Shown here piece by piece: positions 34,386-44,800 of a DNA stretch of 64,000 bases. A program made the position numbers and the translations under genes. The DNA comes from an uncultured Bacteroidales bacterium (GTDB lineage: Bacteria; Bacteroidota; Bacteroidia; Bacteroidales; Paludibacteraceae). Below the pieces are notes generated by a model. It did no database searches. It was not told where the DNA came from and was given only the letters and a program-made list of their open reading frames with translations. Every line of letters starts with the position of its first letter. The first letter of the stretch is position 1. The DNA is taken from NCBI GenBank assembly GCA_902800525.1, contig CADCEV010000016.1, positions 1-64,000 on the forward strand, given 5' to 3'.

Positions 34386-35501
34386 TTATTTATGCTCCAA
34401 CAAGGTCTTCATCGCCGGTGATGGTTGTCCTTCCGGCGTAAACGAACCCATATCATATCCACCCCATCCCAGCGGAATATACTCCGCCGGCCGCCATCCT
34501 CCGTGGCATTGCGGCTCCCAATAGAAGACACCTGCGCACGAATCGATATCGGCAATGCGGGTCAGGAAATCCGTCATCACTTCATTCGAGAGGGCGGCTA
34601 CGGAGTCGTATTGTGCTCCTTCGCCCCAGTTCATCATACCGATCTCGGCAATCATCACCGGTCTGTGGAAGGTAGCAATGAGCGCCCGGATATTCTCCTC
34701 CGCGCGTTGATTAGCTTCCTGCCAGGAGATCCCCGACCAAGCGGTCATCATGGGGTAATGGCTGAGTCCGATCATGTCATAGAGCCCGCCGTGCTCTTCC
34801 ATCGCGCGGAAGAACCAATCGCGGTAGAGGTACGCATTGTCCACATGGACGATGACGGTGATGTCCGGGAACGCCTCTTTCGCCGCCTTGTAGCCCACCG
34901 CGGTAAAACCTGCGTACTCATCCCAATGGTTCGCAGCGGGCTCTTCGTCCGCGGGTTCATGAGGCAGACTGAGGTCTGTGACGCGTCCCACAGGCCAAAG
35001 CATACCTTTCGGGGTCTCGTTGCCCACTTGCACCCATTCCGGGCGGACACCCGCCTCTTTGAGGGCATAGAGCACATCCAATGTGTGTTCGCGAACGGCT
35101 TCGCATAATTGGTCATACGTATAGTTCTGCCAAGCGGCAGGAATAGCCTGATGGCTTGGATCAGCAAAGAAATCCGAATAGTGGAAATCAATCATCACCC
35201 GCAGACCTTGTTTGGCAGCGCGGGTAGCCATCGCCACTACATCCGCTTTGTTGCTCCAACCGGTAGCATGGTTGACCCACACGCGCAGACGAACCGCATT
35301 CATGCCCAGCGACTGCATGATATCCAAACAATCGCCCTCTTTCCCGTCGGGATAGAAGAAAGAAACGGAGTCGTGCTCCATCTCACTAAGCCAACTGACA
35401 TCCGCTCCTTTGGCAAACGAGCCTTTCGGAGTAGAAGGACGATAATAACAGCCCGTGAGGGTCATAACAAGCGCGGTAAGAATAAGAAATCGGATTTTCA
35501 T
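34386..35501 (-). CDS. GH53 endo-beta-1,4-galactanase, lipoprotein
   Basis: 371 residues, lipobox LTGC (Cys near residue 17). GH53 hallmarks: FAKGADVSWLSEME, NAVRLRVWVNH, VMIDFHYSDFFADPSHQ, the acid/base Glu in WVQVGNETPKGMLWP, IGLSHYPMM and the nucleophile Glu in VMIAEIGM, ending with GVFYWEPQC and GGYDMGSFT. It hydrolyses beta-1,4-galactan side chains of pectin at the cell surface. It is the only galactan enzyme here and is not within a SusC/D locus, which is unusual. It sits between a small membrane protein and the AAE transporter. Start 35501 was chosen for the lipoprotein signal over the far upstream in-frame ATG at 35594. Confidence 0.93.
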   Translation of the reverse strand: MKIRFLILTALVMTLTGCYYRPSTPKGSFAKGADVSWLSEMEHDSVSFFYPDGKEGDCLDIMQSLGMNAVRLRVWVNHATGWSNKADVVAMATRAAKQGLRVMIDFHYSDFFADPSHQAIPAAWQNYTYDQLCEAVREHTLDVLYALKEAGVRPEWVQVGNETPKGMLWPVGRVTDLSLPHEPADEEPAANHWDEYAGFTAVGYKAAKEAFPDITVIVHVDNAYLYRDWFFRAMEEHGGLYDMIGLSHYPMMTAWSGISWQEANQRAEENIRALIATFHRPVMIAEIGMMNWGEGAQYDSVAALSNEVMTDFLTRIADIDSCAGVFYWEPQCHGGWRPAEYIPLGWGGYDMGSFTPEGQPSPAMKTLLEHK

Positions 35502-35512
35502 ATCGTTGTAAT

Positions 35513-36040
35513 TTATCGGATTTGCAGAATTTGACGGGCTTTTACAGAGGCTATATATGCCACCAGAAAAGCACCCGTTGGAAGCCAGAACCAAAGGTCT
35601 CGGGTAATTGATAATTGATAGTTGATAATTGATAATTGGTTAAAAACCACGATCCAAACAGCTATTACCGCCAAGCCGATGAGGGTAGCGAGAAAAGCAC
35701 GGAAGGAGAAGAGGTTCTGATAGTTAAGGTACAACCAAATCGGTATGATCAGAAAGACCACGGAAGGCAACCAATAGGACGCGATACCGAGCAACAAAGC
35801 CACTTGGAAACATTGCTCTACTGAGTTGGTATGCCGTGGAATACGATGGACGATGATGACGCTGAGCAGGCTCAAAATAGCCACCGCAAATGCCAACCAG
35901 TAGTTGCTATCTGTCCATTCCGCGGGATTGATCAAGCCGAGGTAGAACAGGAGCAGAGGCACTATACTACCCCCTATTGCCAGCAGCCAAAAGGCTACCG
36001 GCAAGAGGTGGAATAATATGGTTTGTGTCTGACGAGTCAA
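35513..36040 (-). CDS. Five- to six-helix membrane protein of unknown function
   Basis: 175 residues, almost entirely hydrophobic: helices near residues 10-35, 47-65, 80-95, 95-110, 115-132 and 150-165. I do not recognise a family. A heptamer array (35607-35634, four units of ATTGATA on the plus strand) is translated as NQLSIINYQLSI in the loop between the last two helices. It lies 20 bp after the M3 peptidase gene and 11 bp before the GH53 gene, so it is co-transcribed. Upstream bases 36041-36060 carry further GGATTGA-type units. Confidence 0.65.
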   Translation of the reverse strand: MTRQTQTILFHLLPVAFWLLAIGGSIVPLLLFYLGLINPAEWTDSNYWLAFAVAILSLLSVIIVHRIPRHTNSVEQCFQVALLLGIASYWLPSVVFLIIPIWLYLNYQNLFSFRAFLATLIGLAVIAVWIVVFNQLSIINYQLSITRDLWFWLPTGAFLVAYIASVKARQILQIR

Positions 36041-36060
36041 GGGATTGAGGATTGGACGAT

Positions 36061-38187
36061 TTAGTCGATGAAACCTTTGCGGCGGAGGAGGTTCTTGGGA
36101 TCTGCCTCTTTGCCGCGGAACTCGATATAGAGTTCCTGTGCATCACGTGTACCGCCTTGCTCCAAGAGGTGACGGAAACGTTTAGCGGTCTCCGGCTCGA
36201 AGAGGTTGCCTGTCTCCTTGAAAGCAGCAAACGCATCTGCATCGAGCACAGCCGCCCATGTGTAGCTGTAATAGCCGGCTTCGTAACCGGTGGTGAAGAT
36301 GTGGTTGTAGAACGTCGGACGGTAACGAACAATGATCTCCGGGATCATGCCCATTTTGTCCAAGCTGGCCTTCTCAAAAGCATTGACATCGAGGCCTTCG
36401 GCGGTAGTCAGTTCATGGAAATCCATGTCAAGGATAGAAGCCGAGAGGAGTTCGGTGGTCACAAAGCCCTGGTTGAACTTACCGGCGGCGTTGATCTTCG
36501 CAATGAGTGAGTCGGGGATCACTTCGCCTGTCCGGTAATGGAAAGCGTACGTTTTGAGCACTTCGGGTTCATAAGCGTAGTTCTCCATGAACTGTGAAGG
36601 CAGTTCCACGAAATCACGCGGGGTGTTGGTGCCACTGAGGGATTTGTAGTGCGCTTTGGAAAGGAGTCCGTGGAGCGCGTGACCGAACTCATGGAAGAGG
36701 GTCTCAACGTCATCCATGGAAAGGAGCGACGGATTGCCTGCAGTGGGTTTGTTGAAGTTACCGACATTGATGATGACCGGACGATGATCCACACCCTCGG
36801 CATCCACATATTGGTTGAGGATATTGTTCATCCATGCACCCGGGCGTTTGCCTGCGCGCGGGAAATAATCGGTATAAAGGATTCCGACGAGCGAACCGTC
36901 CGCGTCGGTTACCTTGAAGACCTCCACTTCTTTGTTATACACCGGCATGTCTTTGAGCGGCTCAAACTGAAGACCGTAGAGCTTGGTAGCTACACCAAAA
37001 GCACCCTTGCGGACGTTGGAGAGTTCGAAATACGGCTTGATCTCTTCCTCATCGAGAGCGTATTTGGCTTTACGCAGTTTCTCAGCGTAGTACCACCAAT
37101 CCCAGGGTTGGAGCAGAACCTGATCATCCGTGTGCGGCGTTTGCGCCATTTTCTCTGCATCCATCATCTTCTGGAGCTCGGCAGCTTCGCGTTTAGCCGC
37201 AGCGAGGGAAGGAGCCCAAACGGATTGCAGGAAAGCATCCACGGTCTGATGGTTCTTCGCCATGCAGTCAGCGAGGATGTAGTCCGCAGGATTATCATAG
37301 CCGAAGAGTTTGGCTTTCTCGATACGCAGTTCCATCTCGCGGATGATCACCGCTTTGTTATCGTTTTCGTTATCGTGGTTGCCTCGCGTGGTATAATCCA
37401 TAAGGAGTTGCTTGCGCAGTTCGCGGTTCTCGCAGTACTGGAGTACCGGGGTGAAAGAGGTGCGCTTCGGAGTGAAGAGCCATTCGCCCGGATGTCCGGC
37501 AGCAGCAGCTTCCTCTGCGGCAGCGGCTTTGGCAGACTCCGGCAGACCTTTGAGTTGCGCCTCGTCGGTTACGAAATACTTGCAGTTATTGGTCTCTGCC
37601 ACTACGTTGTTACCGAACTTGAGGGAGAGCAGACCCAATTCCATATTGATCTCTTTGAGGCGCTCTTTCTTGTCCTGAGGCAGGTTAGCCCCGTTGTTCG
37701 CAAAGGCTTTATAGGTCTCGGTGACCAAACGCATCTGCTCGGCGTTCAGACCGAGGTTGTTACGCTGGTCATACACCGCTTTGACGCGTTGGAAGAGTGC
37801 ATCGTTGAGGATGATACCATCGCCTAATTCAGAGAGCATCGGGCTCACTTTCTCTGCAATCTCGTTCATCTCATCGTTGCCATCAGCCTCCAGGACGTTG
37901 AAGAAAACGCCTTGTACGCGGTCGAGCAACATGCCTGCGCGGTCGAGTGCCACGATAGTGTTCTCGAAAGTCGGTTCAGCTTCATTATTCACGATCGCAT
38001 CAATCTCCGCTTTGTTTTGGCGGATAGCCTCTTCAAAAGCAGGGAGATAGTGCTCAATTTTCACTTGATCAAAAGCCGGTACGCCGTATGGCGTTTTCGG
38101 CTGCTCCAAGAGCGGGTTGGTCTGGTTACATGCAATCATCGTCATTGCGAGGGCTCCCAAAAGGAGCGGTTTGAAATTGTTTGACAT
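36061..38187 (-). CDS. M3-family peptidyl-dipeptidase (Dcp-like), lipoprotein-type signal
   Basis: 708 residues. N-terminus MSNNFKPLLLGALAMTMIAC has a lipobox, followed by PFDxVKIEHYLPAFEEAI-type sequence common to exported Bacteroidales Dcp homologues. Zinc motif HEFGHALHGLL (HExGH) near residue 495, with the downstream Glu in the helix that follows. Other family motifs include YTDYFPRAGKRPGAWM, NFNKPTAGNPSLLS and the C-terminal TGYEAGYYSYTWAAVLDADAF. It removes C-terminal dipeptides from short peptides, probably in the periplasm. It follows the AsmA-like gene by 24 bp. Length is normal for Dcp. Confidence 0.93.
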   Translation of the reverse strand: MSNNFKPLLLGALAMTMIACNQTNPLLEQPKTPYGVPAFDQVKIEHYLPAFEEAIRQNKAEIDAIVNNEAEPTFENTIVALDRAGMLLDRVQGVFFNVLEADGNDEMNEIAEKVSPMLSELGDGIILNDALFQRVKAVYDQRNNLGLNAEQMRLVTETYKAFANNGANLPQDKKERLKEINMELGLLSLKFGNNVVAETNNCKYFVTDEAQLKGLPESAKAAAAEEAAAAGHPGEWLFTPKRTSFTPVLQYCENRELRKQLLMDYTTRGNHDNENDNKAVIIREMELRIEKAKLFGYDNPADYILADCMAKNHQTVDAFLQSVWAPSLAAAKREAAELQKMMDAEKMAQTPHTDDQVLLQPWDWWYYAEKLRKAKYALDEEEIKPYFELSNVRKGAFGVATKLYGLQFEPLKDMPVYNKEVEVFKVTDADGSLVGILYTDYFPRAGKRPGAWMNNILNQYVDAEGVDHRPVIINVGNFNKPTAGNPSLLSMDDVETLFHEFGHALHGLLSKAHYKSLSGTNTPRDFVELPSQFMENYAYEPEVLKTYAFHYRTGEVIPDSLIAKINAAGKFNQGFVTTELLSASILDMDFHELTTAEGLDVNAFEKASLDKMGMIPEIIVRYRPTFYNHIFTTGYEAGYYSYTWAAVLDADAFAAFKETGNLFEPETAKRFRHLLEQGGTRDAQELYIEFRGKEADPKNLLRRKGFID

Positions 38188-38211
38188 TGTTTAAGTAGTT
38201 TGATGTAGTTG

Positions 38212-41200
38212 TTATTGTATTCGTACGTTTTTCTCCATAGAGGATTTGATGCGTTGGCGGAGTTCAAGGGACTGCGTGTCCGTCTTATCGAACCAACGAG
38301 GACGGAAATCCTTGGCGAACTTACACTTGGCAAGTTTGATCTTCAGGTCATCCATCGAACCGCTGACGTTCACGCCGAGGTAGATCGGAGAGAGGACATT
38401 GATGTCATAATCAAAGGTCATGTTGGTGTTATGGCGTCCGCCGAGTGCGACCATGTAGTTATCCATCTGGATGCAGAGCGGATAGACATCAATCTCGTTC
38501 TTATAGACCGTCAGTTCGGCATTGATGGAGTCGATTCGGTTCTCGGTTTTTTTCTTGAAACGCAGCAGTTTAGCAATCTGGTCGAAGGTCTCACCATCCA
38601 GCACAACGAGGTCTTTTCCTGTGAGCGAAGCCGCTCCGCGGAGGGTACTCATCTTCGGTTGATACTGGCTGTTGAGGTACGTTTCTGCGGCTAAATGGAA
38701 CTGCGCTGCTCCCTTGAACGAACTGAGCATAGGAACCATCTCTTCGAGATTCGGGATCATGGTCAGCAGTTCGTCTATGTCCACATCAATCATATGGTAG
38801 TCCAAGCCGACATAGAGGTGGCTTCGTCTCGGCGTGCGGTACATGGCTGTCAGTTGCAGTTTCGCCGCACGGCAGACAAATCCGACCTCATCCAAGATAA
38901 GCGTTCCGTTCTTGACGAAAATGCCACCTTGCAGGTTCTTAGCCGTCTGGTTAAAGATCTCGACCTCCTGCATGTTGGTATGTAGTGCCAAGTCCACGTC
39001 TTTAGGAACGAGGAAAGGAGATACATCCCCCGCCCCCTTCTCAGAAGGGGAGATTTGGGCTTCGCTTGTTTGAGGGTTTGAGCCTTCGGCTTTGTTTGAA
39101 GTTGTTTGTGGCGTTTCTTCGGAACCGCTATCAGCAGAGAGCCATGCAAGGAGCTGGTTCGCATCGCAGTGGTTCGAGAGGATGTTCAGTTCGCCGGAGA
39201 GGATCTCCTGATGGCGAAACCATTTGCCTATGTTGCGCACGCTACCGGAGAGGTTGAGATCCGAGTTACCCAATTCGATGCGGGAGTTATCAATGATCAT
39301 CTCGCGGTTGGAATAACTGAACTCGATGGAAGGAATATGTACCGCTTCGGGCAAGCGCTCCGGGATGTTCACTTCTCCGGACTTGAGGTTGATTTTCAGC
39401 CTCGGGTTCCACTGGAGAAGAACGTTCTCTTCTCCTGCTTTGTAGCGCGCTCCCACTTCGAGCGCCAATGAACCCGCTTTGGCTTTCAGTTCCTCACCCA
39501 TACGAATGTCGGCTTTCTTGGTGTCCAGCGTAGCTTTGAGTCTCGGAGCGGACTTGTCTTTGCGTCCGCCGGAAAGGGAGGCCGTCAGTTTGGAAGCCGC
39601 CATGTTCGCTTTGGTCTCTTTGAAGAATCCTTCCAGCGCATCGCAATCGAGCGACAGTTGCGCTACCGGCATGACCGTTGTGTCCTTGGTGTTATACTCT
39701 GCGTATAGGTTCAGTTTGGGAGCATCGATTGTGCCTCCCATGGAATCCATTTCCACTTCCACCATTCGTTCGGTTTGCAAGCCGACAGCGGCATAGAGAA
39801 TCGGATCTTTGGAAAGGACGTTTCCTGCTTCCAACTGGATAGAAGCGGCTTTGAGAGCTGCTTTGAGCGGAGTAGCCATTTGGAAATCCAGGCTCTTGGT
39901 GTCCAAATCAATACGTGCCCAATTCACTTTCGGTTTTGAAGGTTTGGTGTTCGGGATAGCGAGTACGGCATGTGTAGAAGGCAGGTCTGCAACCATCGCA
40001 TCCATCGCATAATGGATGTCTTTGAGGTCGAGGTCAGCCGTGATCTTTCCTTTCTCCAGACGCATGTCTGTAAGGTCTTTGAGACGTATCTTCGCGTTCA
40101 TGTTTCCTTTCGCGCGGCCGTTGAGGGTCATTTCTTTGGGCAGGAAGTACGCAAAGTCCGGCAAGTTGGCATCCAGGTTCAACGCCAGGTCGAGCAACAT
40201 ATTTCCCAGCAGGTCATTCACTTCTCCGGTAGCGGAAAGTTTGCTATCTTTGGTCTTGGCCGCCAGTTTGTTGATGACTACATTCGACACCTCTCCTTCA
40301 TTCAACCGCAGGTCAGCATCGGCATCGAGCGCCAAGTCCCGCAGTTTGTACGGCAGAGGTTTATATGCTCCTTCGCCGTCCTCCAAAGCCAAATGCGCCT
40401 TTACCTGCGGCATAGCGTTTTCGCCCAGGAAGCCTTTTACATCCGCCTCCAAAGCAACCTTACCATCCACCTCTAAATCTTTTAAGGCAGCGGTGAACTT
40501 CTCCGGAACAAGCGCCAAGAGCGGCTGGATTTGCCATTTGTCGGTCTTGACGTTAGCATCAATAGCGATACTATCCTGAATGGTGACTTCTCCTTCCAGA
40601 CGGATGTTGAAATCATTAACCGCCAGCCTTGCGCCATCGAAAGCGAAATGCATGGCGTCCAGATTCATTGCCACGGGCGCCAAAATTTCCACATGGAGGG
40701 AATCGGCGTACGTGTCTCCTTTGAGGTTTGCACAGACGTCTTGGGCATCCAAAGCGACCAACATGTCGTCCCAACTTTCCGCCTTGGCGGACAACTCGGT
40801 CAAGCCCAGAGAAGCGGAGATTGTGTCCTTGTCATCGAGGAAAGTGATGGCTTTCGCTTTGATACGCAGACCATCCACTTTGAGTGCATTGAACGGCATC
40901 GCAAAGGCGGATGTGTCTTCCGCCACTGTGTCCGGGGAAGAGACAAAGATGTCGGTGATATTGGTTGTACCATCCTGCGCGATGTAGAAATTGACCTTGG
41001 CATCATCGAGGATCGCCTCATGCAGATGGAGATTCTTATTGTTCAGAAACTCCATTACATCCACTGTCACCGTGAGATGTTTTGCTTCCACGACGGTGTC
41101 GTTTTGTGAACCGGCTTTGGGATTGATGATCAGCAGACCATCCGCACGCAGGCCGAAGCGCGGGAAAGTGGAAAAGAACGTCAGATCCACTTCACCTATT

Positions 41201-41358
41201 TCATGTTCGCAGGTAACGAACTTCGCTGCCGCCTGTCGCGCAATAGGGGTCAGACGAGCCGGTGTAAAAATGACGTAACAGGCTATCGTGACCGCAGCCA
41301 CGATAACCAGTACGATACTCAGAAGCGTCCAACCTATGATTTTAAGGGCACGTTTCAT
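38212..41358 (-). CDS. AsmA-like large envelope protein
   Basis: 1048 residues with one N-terminal membrane helix (IIGWTLLSIVLVIVAAVTIACYVIF), then a very long periplasmic beta-rich domain. AsmA features: VTCEHEIGEVDLTFFSTFPRFGLRADGLLI near the start and the C-terminal FHLAAETYLNSQYQPKMSTLRGAASLTGKDLVVLDGETFDQIAKLLRF. Such proteins form hydrophobic grooves that move phospholipid between membranes. A low-complexity linker (residues about 760-795) contains Ser/Thr/Gln-rich sequence and an in-frame DNA palindrome (CCCCTTCT/AGAAGGGG, 39034-39050). The start overlaps the stop of the upstream lipoprotein gene (TAATG), indicating translational coupling. Confidence 0.85.
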   Translation of the reverse strand: MKRALKIIGWTLLSIVLVIVAAVTIACYVIFTPARLTPIARQAAAKFVTCEHEIGEVDLTFFSTFPRFGLRADGLLIINPKAGSQNDTVVEAKHLTVTVDVMEFLNNKNLHLHEAILDDAKVNFYIAQDGTTNITDIFVSSPDTVAEDTSAFAMPFNALKVDGLRIKAKAITFLDDKDTISASLGLTELSAKAESWDDMLVALDAQDVCANLKGDTYADSLHVEILAPVAMNLDAMHFAFDGARLAVNDFNIRLEGEVTIQDSIAIDANVKTDKWQIQPLLALVPEKFTAALKDLEVDGKVALEADVKGFLGENAMPQVKAHLALEDGEGAYKPLPYKLRDLALDADADLRLNEGEVSNVVINKLAAKTKDSKLSATGEVNDLLGNMLLDLALNLDANLPDFAYFLPKEMTLNGRAKGNMNAKIRLKDLTDMRLEKGKITADLDLKDIHYAMDAMVADLPSTHAVLAIPNTKPSKPKVNWARIDLDTKSLDFQMATPLKAALKAASIQLEAGNVLSKDPILYAAVGLQTERMVEVEMDSMGGTIDAPKLNLYAEYNTKDTTVMPVAQLSLDCDALEGFFKETKANMAASKLTASLSGGRKDKSAPRLKATLDTKKADIRMGEELKAKAGSLALEVGARYKAGEENVLLQWNPRLKINLKSGEVNIPERLPEAVHIPSIEFSYSNREMIIDNSRIELGNSDLNLSGSVRNIGKWFRHQEILSGELNILSNHCDANQLLAWLSADSGSEETPQTTSNKAEGSNPQTSEAQISPSEKGAGDVSPFLVPKDVDLALHTNMQEVEIFNQTAKNLQGGIFVKNGTLILDEVGFVCRAAKLQLTAMYRTPRRSHLYVGLDYHMIDVDIDELLTMIPNLEEMVPMLSSFKGAAQFHLAAETYLNSQYQPKMSTLRGAASLTGKDLVVLDGETFDQIAKLLRFKKKTENRIDSINAELTVYKNEIDVYPLCIQMDNYMVALGGRHNTNMTFDYDINVLSPIYLGVNVSGSMDDLKIKLAKCKFAKDFRPRWFDKTDTQSLELRQRIKSSMEKNVRIQ

Positions 41359-41840
41359 TATTTCGGTGCTACAACTTTAGAGAAGGTGTATTTGTTTGCT
41401 TTTTTGTCTTTCTCGTAATATGCCAATTCGGTATCGGTCAGTTTGATAACAACATAGTCAAACTTCGGTATATCCGCTCCTTGGTTATCCATAAAATGGA
41501 TTTCATGAAGTCCACCATCCGTTACGACAAATTTGTATTTAAACCATCCGTTTCCGGGGTGACCTAATTCTTCGCGGTTCCAGAGGAGGAACTCTTCCGC
41601 TGTCATGTCCGGATCACTCCAATCCGCTTCGTGCCATTCGTACCCGTAATAATAGTCGGTTTCATCGGCTTTTTCGTTGGTGAAACGCACATAATGTTCG
41701 GTAGCGTCACCGTTTTGCAACCAATACCCTTGCAGGTCTTTCAATTTGAATTTGGGTTCATTTTCTCCGCCGCCGATGAGAGAGCAGCTTGCCAATGCTA
41801 CGCCGAGAACGGCGATCAGTAAAAATTTGATATTCTTCAT
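41358..41840 (-). CDS. Small lipoprotein of unknown function
   Basis: 160 residues with a clear lipoprotein signal (MKNIKFLLIAVLGVALASCS, Cys near residue 19). The mature part begins with KFKLKDLQGYWLQNGDATEHYVRFT and has alternating strands with acidic and aromatic residues, like lipocalin-type small Bacteroidales lipoproteins. No family is recognised. It lies three bases after ileS and overlaps the AsmA-like gene by one base, so it may act with that protein at the envelope. Confidence 0.7.
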   Translation of the reverse strand: MKNIKFLLIAVLGVALASCSLIGGGENEPKFKLKDLQGYWLQNGDATEHYVRFTNEKADETDYYYGYEWHEADWSDPDMTAEEFLLWNREELGHPGNGWFKYKFVVTDGGLHEIHFMDNQGADIPKFDYVVIKLTDTELAYYEKDKKANKYTFSKVVAPK

Positions 41841-41843
41841 AAT

Positions 41844-44800
41844 TTATGCTTTTTTGATGTTAATTTTTACGTTGTAACCGTCCATCTCAAGGAATTGACA
41901 ATTGACAATTGACAATTGAGAATTGAGTTCGAGTTTGGTAGCGAGGACTTGTGAAGCGATGTATTCGCCGCAATGGAGCACTGCGTTGTGGATCTCCGGA
42001 CGGTCCTCGAGTTCGATCTCAATGCGGTCGGTTATCTCGAGACCGGAGGATTTACGGAGGTTCTGGATGCGGTTGATGAGCTCGCGCGCGATACCTTCTT
42101 CTATCAGTCCGTCCGTCAGTTCGATATCCAAAGCGATGGTGAGGATGCCGTTGTTGGCAACCAACCAGCCCGGCATGTCTTCCGTCAGGATCTCGACGTC
42201 CTCGGCTGTTAATTGATAATTGACAGTTGACAGTTGATAATTGCCGTTTTGCTCCATTTGAGCGATCTGGTCCTGATTCATCGCGTTGATCTCAGCGGCT
42301 ACGGCTTTCATCTGTGCGCCGACTTTCTTACCGAGGACTTTGAAGTTCGGTTTGATTTTCTTGACGAGACGGATCTCCGATTGCTCGGCAGGAACGACGA
42401 TCAGTTCCTTGACGTTGACCTCTGATTTGATGAGGTCAGCTACGTGGAGGAGCGCATCGGTGGTCTCCTGATCCGGCGTCGGAATAACGGCTTTCTGGAG
42501 CGGCTGACGCACATTCTTCTCGGCGCGCTTACGGAGCGAAAGGATGGTAGAAGTCGCTTGTTGGGCGAGGTACATCTGACGCTCAAGGGTCTTGTTGATG
42601 AGGGACTCATCGGCTTTGGGCCACGTGCTGAGGTGTACCGTTTCGCCCGTGAGGTCACGGTAGAGACGGTCGGCATAGAACGGTGCGTTCGGCGCCATGA
42701 GTTGCGCTACGGTCTTGAGACAAGTGTAGAGGGTTGTATATGCCGCCTGTTTGTCGGCGTTCATCTCACCACCCCAGAAACGTTTGCGGTTGAGGCGCAC
42801 GTACCAGTTAGAGAGGTCGTCCTGCACGAAATCAGAGATCGCACGTCCGGCTTTGGTCGGTTCGTAGGTTTCGTAAGCTTCGGTAACCTCTTTGATTAGG
42901 GAGTTGAGTTTACTCAATATCCACAGGTCGATCTCGGCATAGTCTGCTTTTCCTCTCGAGATACCCTCGATTCGATTCTCTCTCGATAGTGTCTCGCTAG
43001 TCTGATTTGGACTAACACTCCAGCCATCGACGTTGGCATAGAGGGCAAAGAATCCGTAGGTGTTATAGAGCGTGCCGAAGAACTTACGGCGGACTTCATC
43101 CACGCCTTCGGGATCGAACTTGAGGTTCTCCCACGGGCTGGAGTTGGTGAGCATGTACCAGCGGACTGGATCGGCTCCGTATGTATCGAGTGCGCCAAAG
43201 GGATCGACGGCGTTGCCAAGGCGTTTGGACATCTTGTTGCCGTTCTTATCGAGGACAAGTCCGTTGGAGATGACGTTTTTGTAGGCTACCGTTCCTTCGA
43301 TCATGGTGTGGATTGCGTGGAGGGTGAAGAACCATCCGCGTGTTTGGTCCACGCCTTCGGAGATGAAGTCGGCGGTACGCGGTGCGTCGGCGTTCTCGAA
43401 GGGATAGTGGTTTTGTGCGTACGGCATAGCGCCGGAGTCAAACCACACATCGATGAGGTCGAGTTCGCGCTTCATGGGCTTACCGGACGGGGAAACGAGG
43501 ATGATCGAGTCCACGTACGGACGGTGGAGGTCGATGACGGAAGGATCGTAGTTGGCTTTGCTGTAGTCGCCCACTTTGTGGTTCGGCCACGGGTTCGAGG
43601 ACATGAAGCCTGCCTTCACAGATTTCTCGATTTCATCGAACAATTCTGCGATGGAACCGATGCATATTTCCTCTGTTCCGTCTTCGGTACGCCAAATCGG
43701 CAGCGGTGTTCCCCAATAACGCGAACGGGAGAGGTTCCAGTCGTTGAGGTTATTGAGCCACTGACCGAAACGTCCTGTTCCGGTCGATTCGGGTTGCCAG
43801 TTGATGGTCTTGTTGAGGGCGATCATCTCATCGCGCGCCTTGGCCGATTTGATGAACCACGAATCGAGCGGGTAATAGAGGACGGGTTTGTCGGTACGCC
43901 AACAGTGGGGGTACGAGTGCACATGTTTCTCTGTGCGGAGGAGGCGTCCGTCGGCTTTCATCTCGAGACAGAGGTGGAGGTCAAGGGATTCAGCTTTAGA
44001 AGCTGCGATTTCATCGTACTTTCCGTCGATGGTGAACTGCGGGTCATAAGCGTTCTTCACCCAACGTCCGGCGTAACGGCGGTAGAGTTCGTCGTTGACG
44101 TTGGCTTTGTACCAATCTTGGTCCAAATCTTCCACACGCCAATATTTGCCGGTGAAATCGACCATAGGTCGCGGTCCGTTGTTCTTGGTCTGCATGTATA
44201 GACCCGGCACTCCGGCTGCGTCGGCTACTTTCTTATCGTCCGCTCCGAAAGTGGGGGCAATATGTACGATACCCGTTCCGTCTTCGGTGGTAACGTAGTC
44301 TCCGGGGATGACGCGGAATGCTCCTTCGCCCGGGTTTACCCACGGGAAAAGCGGCTCGTATTCAAGTCCGACGAGGTCTGCGCCTTTGTAGCGGGCTACG
44401 ATCTTCGGCTCTAAAGGTTTGCCTTCTTCGTCCACGCCGCAAAGGTCTTTCTGATAAGCCGAGAGACGAGCCTCAGCGAGGATAATATGGTCGCCGGCAG
44501 GTGTCTCCACTTCTACGTAGTCGATTTTCGGACCGACGCAAAGCGCCGTGTTGGAAGGAAGTGTCCAAGGCGTAGTCGTCCAAGCGATGATATAGGTGGC
44601 TGCGCCATTTGAAGATTTGAAGATTTGAGAATTTGAAGATTTGACCTTAAAGCGAGCTGTGCAAGTGAGGTCTTTGACGTCACGATAACAACCGGGCTGG
44701 TTGAGCTCGTGGGAACTCAGACCTGTTCCGGCGGCAGGAGAATACGGCTGAATGGTATAACCCTTGTAGAGATAGCCTTTCTTGTACAGCTCTTTGAGCA

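Noticed and set aside
36649..37827. Plus-strand open frame of 392 codons opposite the M3 peptidase
   Set aside because: It is a shadow of the HExGH peptidase gene, with no start context or promoter.
39034..39050. Palindrome considered as a transcription terminator
   Set aside because: It lies in the middle of the AsmA-like reading frame with no U tract and intact coding sequence on both sides.
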